Of a stretch of 12,025 nt of DNA, positions 7,859 to 12,025 are shown in pieces. Under the pieces are notes generated by a model. That model saw only the letters and a list, made by a program, of their open reading frames with translations. It had not been told where the DNA came from and did not search any database. This DNA comes from Actinobacteria bacterium 21-64-8. GTDB lineage: Bacteria > Actinomycetota > Acidimicrobiia > Acidimicrobiales > RAAP-2. The DNA lies in the NCBI GenBank assembly GCA_002255315.1, contig NCBD01000019.1:1-12025 (forward strand), written 5' to 3'. Both the position numbers and the translations under genes were made by a program. Every line of letters begins with the position of its first letter. Positions within the stretch are counted from its first letter, which is position 1.

Positions 7859-9064
7859 ATGGGTCGACATCGAGCCCGACGGGGCCTCGTTATTCGAGGC
7901 GCGGGCGTCGTGCTGGGCGCGTTGGTCGCGGGCGCGCTCGTCGTGTCCATGCAACTTCCGCTGTTGCATCCACCGTCGACGGCCAGCGTTGCGACGGCGC
8001 CGTGGTCGATTCACGCCGCACCGGCGCTCGCGTGGCCCGCGACCGGCGAAGCGGCGTTGGCAGTTCCTTCGCTCGGCGTCTTGATGACGCATCACGACCA
8101 CGTCGTGCCGATTGCGAGTTTGACCAAAATGATGACCGCCTACGTGACCCTGCAACACCTGCCACTCGCGCTGGGCCAGACGGGTCCGTGCTACGTCGTC
8201 ACGAGTGCGGACGTTGCGACCTATGGTGTCATGGCGCACGAAGACGAGTCCAGCGCCGCGGTCGTGGCGGGCGAGTCGCTGTGTGAAGTGCAGCTGCTCG
8301 AGGGTCTCTTGATTCACTCGGCGGGCAACTACGCCGTGATCTTGGCCGAACACGTGGCTACGTCGCCTACGCAGTTCGTCACCTTGATGAATAACACCGC
8401 AGCCCAACTCGGACTTCGCGCCACACACTACGCCGACGTGTCTGGTTTTTCGTCCCAGTCGGTGTCGAGCGCGAGCGATCAGGCGCGCTTGGCCGCGCTG
8501 CTGATGCGTTCGCCCGTGGTTCGCTCGATCGTCATTCAGTCCAGTGTCGACCTGCCCGTCGCGGGCGTCGTCACGACGTTCACCCCCTTCGTGGGCGTCG
8601 GTCACGTGATCGGCGTGAAGTCCGGGCGGACCTCGGCGGCGGGGGGCTGTGACGTGTTGGCGATGACGTTTCGAGAGGGGCGAAACGTCCGCGTGCTCTA
8701 CGCAGTGGTGTTGGGCCAGCGCGGCGGCGACCTGCTCGGACCCGCCGGTGACGCGGCACTCGCGCTCGCCCAATCTGGCGTGGCGAATCGAATTCAACAC
8801 GTCATCGCACGCGGGTCAGTCGTGGCCGAGGTCGGCTGGAGCGGACATCGAACGGCGGCCGTCGCGGCGCGACGAGCCGTGGTGACCTGGTGGGCTGCGA
8901 ACGGTCGGCCGAAATTCGTCGTCAGGTGGCGCCACTTCACCCACGTGATTCGACGCGGTGAAGTCGTGGGGACCGTGCGCGTCGAAGGCGTGACGACCGT
9001 ACGAGTACCACTCGTGGCGACGACGACTGTCGCGCCCGCGTCACTCTGGCAACGCCTACGCTGA
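7859..9064 (+). CDS. D-alanyl-D-alanine carboxypeptidase, peptidase S11
   Basis: This 401-residue penicillin-binding protein of the S11 (DacA-like) family would remove the terminal D-alanine of peptidoglycan stem peptides outside the membrane. A basic N-terminus (MGRHRARRG) and one hydrophobic segment (about 11-30) act as a signal or anchor. The acylation motif is ASLTK (S87, K90). The third motif is a KSG variant of KTG (K254-G256) in IGVKSGRTSAAGGC. The second motif, normally SxN, reads S154-A-G-N, so asparagine is one position late. After the catalytic domain (to about 295) comes a roughly 100-residue tail rich in valine, arginine and tryptophan, resembling the beta-rich C-terminal domain of this family but without the usual amphipathic membrane anchor. 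ATG at 7859 follows the ftsK stop by six bases; a GTG at 7856 adds one residue. Family membership is firm, activity less so. Confidence 0.88.
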   Translation: MGRHRARRGLVIRGAGVVLGALVAGALVVSMQLPLLHPPSTASVATAPWSIHAAPALAWPATGEAALAVPSLGVLMTHHDHVVPIASLTKMMTAYVTLQHLPLALGQTGPCYVVTSADVATYGVMAHEDESSAAVVAGESLCEVQLLEGLLIHSAGNYAVILAEHVATSPTQFVTLMNNTAAQLGLRATHYADVSGFSSQSVSSASDQARLAALLMRSPVVRSIVIQSSVDLPVAGVVTTFTPFVGVGHVIGVKSGRTSAAGGCDVLAMTFREGRNVRVLYAVVLGQRGGDLLGPAGDAALALAQSGVANRIQHVIARGSVVAEVGWSGHRTAAVAARRAVVTWWAANGRPKFVVRWRHFTHVIRRGEVVGTVRVEGVTTVRVPLVATTTVAPASLWQRLR

Positions 9065-9069
9065 GGGCC

Positions 9070-9915
9070 ATGTTCGCGCGAGTTCCCGCAAGTTCGGCCA
9101 ATCTAGGACCGGGCTTTGACGTCTTGGCGGTGGCGCTGTCACTGTACGTCGAAGTCTCGCTCGAACTCGCCGACCGACTGGTCGTTCGCAGTGAAGGTTG
9201 CGGTGCGGGTCTCTTTGACGACGAGACCCACCTCGCCGTACGGGTGGCGAGTTCAATTCTCGGTCATACGAACTTTGCGCTGCACGTGCGTTCGGAGATT
9301 CCTCTTTCGCGCGGACTGGGCTCATCGGCCGCCCTCGCCGTGGCGGCCGCCGCGGCGGCTGGTTCCAACAGTCCCCTGGCGGCGGGGGTACGCGTCGATG
9401 GCCACGCCGAGAACGCCGCGGCGTCGTTGTTGGGGGGGCTCGTCGCGGCGACGGGCCACGACGACCGTGCGCTCGCGAGGCGTCTCGTGCTCGACCCCGC
9501 GTGGTCGTTCGTCGCGGTCATTCCCGACCAAGAACTCGCCACGTCCGCGGCGCGGGGAGTGTTGCCCGCGCGCGTGCCCTTCGCCGATGCCGTCGCGAAT
9601 CTCTCGGCCCTGGGCACGTTGATCGCCGGACTCGCGCACCACGAGGACTTCGTCGCGACGTCGATGGACGACACCTTGCACCAGCCCTATCGAGCGTCGC
9701 TGCTGCCGTACTCGAATGATCTTCTCGCGTGTCTGCGCGACGCGGGCGCGGCAGGCTCGTGTTGGTCGGGCGCGGGTTCGACGATGCTCGCGCTCGTCAC
9801 GGACGATCACGCCGATGATGTCGCCATCGGTGCTCGAGAGTTTTTGGAGATTCGTGGCGTCGCGGGCGAGGTGCGCCGGCTCCAAGCGGACACCACCGGC
9901 TTGGTCCGTTCTTGA
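9070..9915 (+). CDS. thrB: Homoserine kinase
   Basis: ThrB is the cytoplasmic GHMP-superfamily kinase that phosphorylates L-homoserine with ATP, the penultimate step of threonine synthesis. The 281-residue product is somewhat shorter than the usual roughly 300. GHMP motif 1 is VPASSANLGPGFDVLA (5-20), motif 2 is PLSRGLGSSAALA (78-90, the phosphate-binding loop), and motif 3 is CWSGAGSTMLAL (231-242). Homoserine-kinase-specific support comes from GHAENAAASLLGGL (111-124) and TSAARGVLPARVPFADAVANLS (158-179), which match the family's substrate and lid regions. ATG at 9070 is five bases after the carboxypeptidase stop; the GAGGG just upstream sits too close to be an ideal ribosome site. Its TGA overlaps the TTG start of the exporter gene. 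The usual partners hom and thrC are not in the window. Codon use looks like that of the neighbours. Confidence 0.93.
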   Translation: MFARVPASSANLGPGFDVLAVALSLYVEVSLELADRLVVRSEGCGAGLFDDETHLAVRVASSILGHTNFALHVRSEIPLSRGLGSSAALAVAAAAAAGSNSPLAAGVRVDGHAENAAASLLGGLVAATGHDDRALARRLVLDPAWSFVAVIPDQELATSAARGVLPARVPFADAVANLSALGTLIAGLAHHEDFVATSMDDTLHQPYRASLLPYSNDLLACLRDAGAAGSCWSGAGSTMLALVTDDHADDVAIGAREFLEIRGVAGEVRRLQADTTGLVRS

Positions 9916-10790
9916 GCGAAGTCGTGCACGACGCGCGGCGCCGGGCCAGCGCGGGCGCGGGTTTTATGTTGCTCGGTGCGACGGTAATTCAGTGGTCCGC
10001 GGCGCTCGTCACGGGGGTCTTTGGAGTGTTGGGCCCCTCGGCGACGAGCGCCTGGCGCTTCTTGCTCGGCGCGATTGTGCTGTTGGCGCTCACGCGACCA
10101 AAGGTGAGGCGTTGGACACGACCACAGTGGAGTGGCGCACTGGCGTTGGGACTCTCGGTGGCGTTTATGAATCAGTGCTTCTATCAAGCAATCGCGCGTA
10201 TCCCACTCGGGGGAGCGGTGGCGATCGAGTTTCTCGGTCCCTTCGTCGTCGCCGCGTTCGGCAAACGCACCCGGCGCCACTTCGCGCTCGTCGCCCTCGC
10301 GGGCTTGGGCGTCGTGGCGCTGTCGCGCCCAGGTGGGGGACTCACGTTGGTCGGGGCTCTCTTCGCCGCGGGCTCGGGACTGGGGTGGGCGGCCTACGTT
10401 TTTGCCTCACACCGCGTCGGCGACGTGACGTCGGGTTTTGAGGGGCTTGCGGTATCAATGTCCATCGCGGCGCTCGTGACCCTGCCCCTGTCACTCGGCG
10501 CGACGCACGTCCTCTTCAGTCACCCCGGCGCGCTCGGTCGGCTCACGATTGTCGCCGTGATGTCCATCGTCATTGGTTTCGGGGCCGAACTCCAGGGGCT
10601 ACGGCGCGTGCGCCCCACGATTGCCGCGGTACTGCTCGCGACCGATCCCGCGGTCGCGTTCTTTGTCGGCTGGCTCTTGCTCGCCCAACGAGTGCACGCC
10701 TTTGACTATCTCGGGGTGGGCTGTGTCATGCTCGCCAGTATCGGCGTGACCTACGACACGACCGTGGGGGCGGGCGAACTGGCTCAGTAG
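9912..10790 (+). CDS. EamA/DMT family exporter, RhtA-like
   Basis: The 292-residue hydrophobic protein is a drug/metabolite-transporter (EamA) carrier with about ten predicted membrane helices in two repeats. The strongest clue to subtype is the segment FYQAIARIPLGGAVAIEFLG (90-109), which closely resembles the signature of RhtA, the E. coli threonine/homoserine exporter; FVVAAFG follows it. The second repeat ends with the family-typical AAVLLATDPAVAFFVGWLLLAQ. The start is most likely TTG at 9912, giving a four-base TTGA overlap with the thrB stop; GTG at 9924 is an alternative that removes four residues. Position directly behind thrB supports export of homoserine or threonine, but transport specificity in this family is often broad and the function is inferred. 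miaB follows after nine bases. Confidence 0.85.
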   Translation: MSEVVHDARRRASAGAGFMLLGATVIQWSAALVTGVFGVLGPSATSAWRFLLGAIVLLALTRPKVRRWTRPQWSGALALGLSVAFMNQCFYQAIARIPLGGAVAIEFLGPFVVAAFGKRTRRHFALVALAGLGVVALSRPGGGLTLVGALFAAGSGLGWAAYVFASHRVGDVTSGFEGLAVSMSIAALVTLPLSLGATHVLFSHPGALGRLTIVAVMSIVIGFGAELQGLRRVRPTIAAVLLATDPAVAFFVGWLLLAQRVHAFDYLGVGCVMLASIGVTYDTTVGAGELAQ

Positions 10791-10799
10791 GCTAGAGCG

Positions 10800-12025
10800 G
10801 TGGCAAAACCTCGCTCCTTCGCCATTCGTACTTTTGGCTGCCAGATGAACGAGCACGACTCGGAACGCCTCGCGGGACTCTTGGTCGCCGACGGACTCGT
10901 GCGCGCCGAGCACGATTACGACGCCGACGTCATCGTCTTTAACACCTGCACAATTCGAGAGAACGCCGACCTCAAGCTCTACAGCGCACTCGGTCAACTC
11001 AAGGCCCTCAAACAACAGCGCCCGGAGTTACAGATTGCCGTCGGGGGCTGCATGGCGCAAAAGGAGCGCGGCACCATCCAAGAGCGAGCGAACTGGGTGG
11101 ACGTAGTCTTTGGGACGCACAATTTGGCCCACGCGCCGGCGCTGCTGCGCCGAGCGCTCGTTGAGGGGCCACTCAGCGAGATTCTCGACGCCCCCGACCC
11201 CGAAGCGAGTCGTGAGATGGCCCCGGCGCTCTACGCCGTGCGCGAGCTGCCCTTCGCGGCGTGGATGACCATTCAGACGGGCTGTGACAACACCTGTGCC
11301 TACTGCATCGTGCCCTCCGTACGCGGAAGAGAGATCAGTCGGCCACTGGATGACCTCGTCGACGAGGCGCGCGCGCTCGCGCGTGCGGGCGTGACCGAGA
11401 TCACGGTTTTGGGTCAGAACGTGAACTCTTACGGACGTGATCTCACGAAACGACGCCCACTCTTTGCCGATCTTTTGCGAGCGCTCGGCGCCGTAGAGGG
11501 CATTGAGCGACTGCGCTTTACGAGCCCTCACCCGAAAGACCTTCGCCCCGAGACAATCGCGGCTATGGCCGAAACGCCCGCGGTTTGTCCCCAACTGCAC
11601 CTGCCGCTGCAATCGGGCTCGGATCGAGTCTTGCGCGCCATGCGACGCGGCTACAGCGTGGCGCGGTACCTCAATCGCCTCGAGGCAGCCCGTGAGGCGA
11701 TACCCGGTCTGGCCGTCACGACGGACTTGATTGTGGGCTTTCCCGGTGAACGCGACGAAGATTTTGACGAGACGCTCGCGATGGTCGCCCAGTGCGAGTT
11801 TGACTCGGCCTATACCTTTATCTTCTCGCCCCGCGAGGGTACGCGCGCCGCCGAGTTGACCAGCGATTTCGTGGGCGACGAGACGATCAGGGCCCGTTTC
11901 GAACAACTCAAACTGGTCAGTGATCGCAGCGCACTGCGTCGTAATGAACTGCGCGTGGGCCGTGACGAAGAGGTGCTCGTCGAAGGTCCGTCGCGCCGCG
12001 ATCCTCAGATCTACTCGGGTCGCAC
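10800..12025 (+). CDS. miaB: tRNA-2-methylthio-N6-dimethylallyladenosine synthase, 5' part
   Basis: MiaB is a radical-SAM methylthiotransferase that adds a methylthio group to i6A37 of tRNAs reading UNN codons. The frame starts with GTG at 10800 (VAKPRSFAIRTFGCQMNEHD) and is still open at the window edge, giving about 408 residues of a usual 450-500. The N-terminal UPF0004 domain has its three auxiliary-cluster cysteines at C14 (FGCQMN), C50 (FNTCTIREN) and C84 (VGGCMAQ). The radical-SAM domain has the cluster motif CDNTCAYC (C162, C166, C169) followed by IVPSVRGREISRP, then QNVNSYG and LHLPLQSGSDRVL. FSPREGTRAAE leads toward the C-terminal TRAM domain, which is only partly present. TFGCQMNEHDSERL and the GRE motif favour MiaB over RimO or MtaB. 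It is nine bases after the exporter and is probably the fifth gene of the ftsK set. No dedicated promoter is visible. Confidence 0.95.
   Translation, partial: MAKPRSFAIRTFGCQMNEHDSERLAGLLVADGLVRAEHDYDADVIVFNTCTIRENADLKLYSALGQLKALKQQRPELQIAVGGCMAQKERGTIQERANWVDVVFGTHNLAHAPALLRRALVEGPLSEILDAPDPEASREMAPALYAVRELPFAAWMTIQTGCDNTCAYCIVPSVRGREISRPLDDLVDEARALARAGVTEITVLGQNVNSYGRDLTKRRPLFADLLRALGAVEGIERLRFTSPHPKDLRPETIAAMAETPAVCPQLHLPLQSGSDRVLRAMRRGYSVARYLNRLEAAREAIPGLAVTTDLIVGFPGERDEDFDETLAMVAQCEFDSAYTFIFSPREGTRAAELTSDFVGDETIRARFEQLKLVSDRSALRRNELRVGRDEEVLVEGPSRRDPQIYSGR

Noticed and set aside
7793..8800. 335-codon open frame on - strand over the end of ftsK and the carboxypeptidase
   Set aside because: It spans the junction of two real genes on the other strand and has a biased R/H/G-rich composition with no domain.
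11028..11906. 292-codon open frame on - strand over miaB
   Set aside because: MiaB motifs on the + strand cover the whole interval; the antisense product has no recognisable features.

Overview
This is a high-GC (clearly above 60% by eye) chromosomal window from a bacterium that is most likely an actinobacterium. The evidence is the gene order dapB, dapA, rnj and then ftsK, which resembles the mycobacterial dapA-rnj-ftsK neighbourhood, together with actinobacterial-looking DapB, FtsK and MiaB sequences. A deep lineage such as Acidimicrobiia is plausible but cannot be proved from the sequence. No RNA genes, insertion sequences, CRISPR arrays, phage genes or convincing rho-independent terminators were found.

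The layout falls into three blocks. Block 1 (1-2861, + strand) holds the 3' end of dapB, complete dapA, and an rnj (ribonuclease J) gene that overlaps the end of dapA. As written, rnj is broken: about 40 codons containing the conserved SDSTN-type motif are missing near 1860, and the two halves lie in different frames. Block 2 (2858-5333, - strand) holds a FUSC-family membrane protein followed 25 bases later by a siderophore-interacting-type flavoprotein. Its last stop codon overlaps the rnj stop codon tail to tail. Block 3 (5477-12025, + strand) is a tightly packed set: ftsK, a D,D-carboxypeptidase, thrB (homoserine kinase), a RhtA-like EamA exporter, and miaB, which runs off the right edge. 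Gaps in block 3 are between -4 and +9 bases, so it is probably one transcription unit driven from the 143-base divergent gap at 5334-5476.

There is a common metabolic thread. DapA and DapB start the lysine/diaminopimelate branch from aspartate semialdehyde, and ThrB belongs to the threonine branch of the same aspartate pathway, with a probable threonine/homoserine exporter beside it. Diaminopimelate also feeds peptidoglycan, which the D,D-carboxypeptidase trims, and FtsK works at the division septum.

The window is mostly conserved housekeeping DNA, and I do not see a new multi-gene system. The points most worth checking are the internal deletion/frameshift in rnj, whose junction forms a perfect 16-base palindrome, and a D,D-carboxypeptidase whose SxN catalytic motif reads S-A-G. 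Also of note are an apparent extra segment in the FtsK motor domain and the thrB-exporter pair with overlapping ends.
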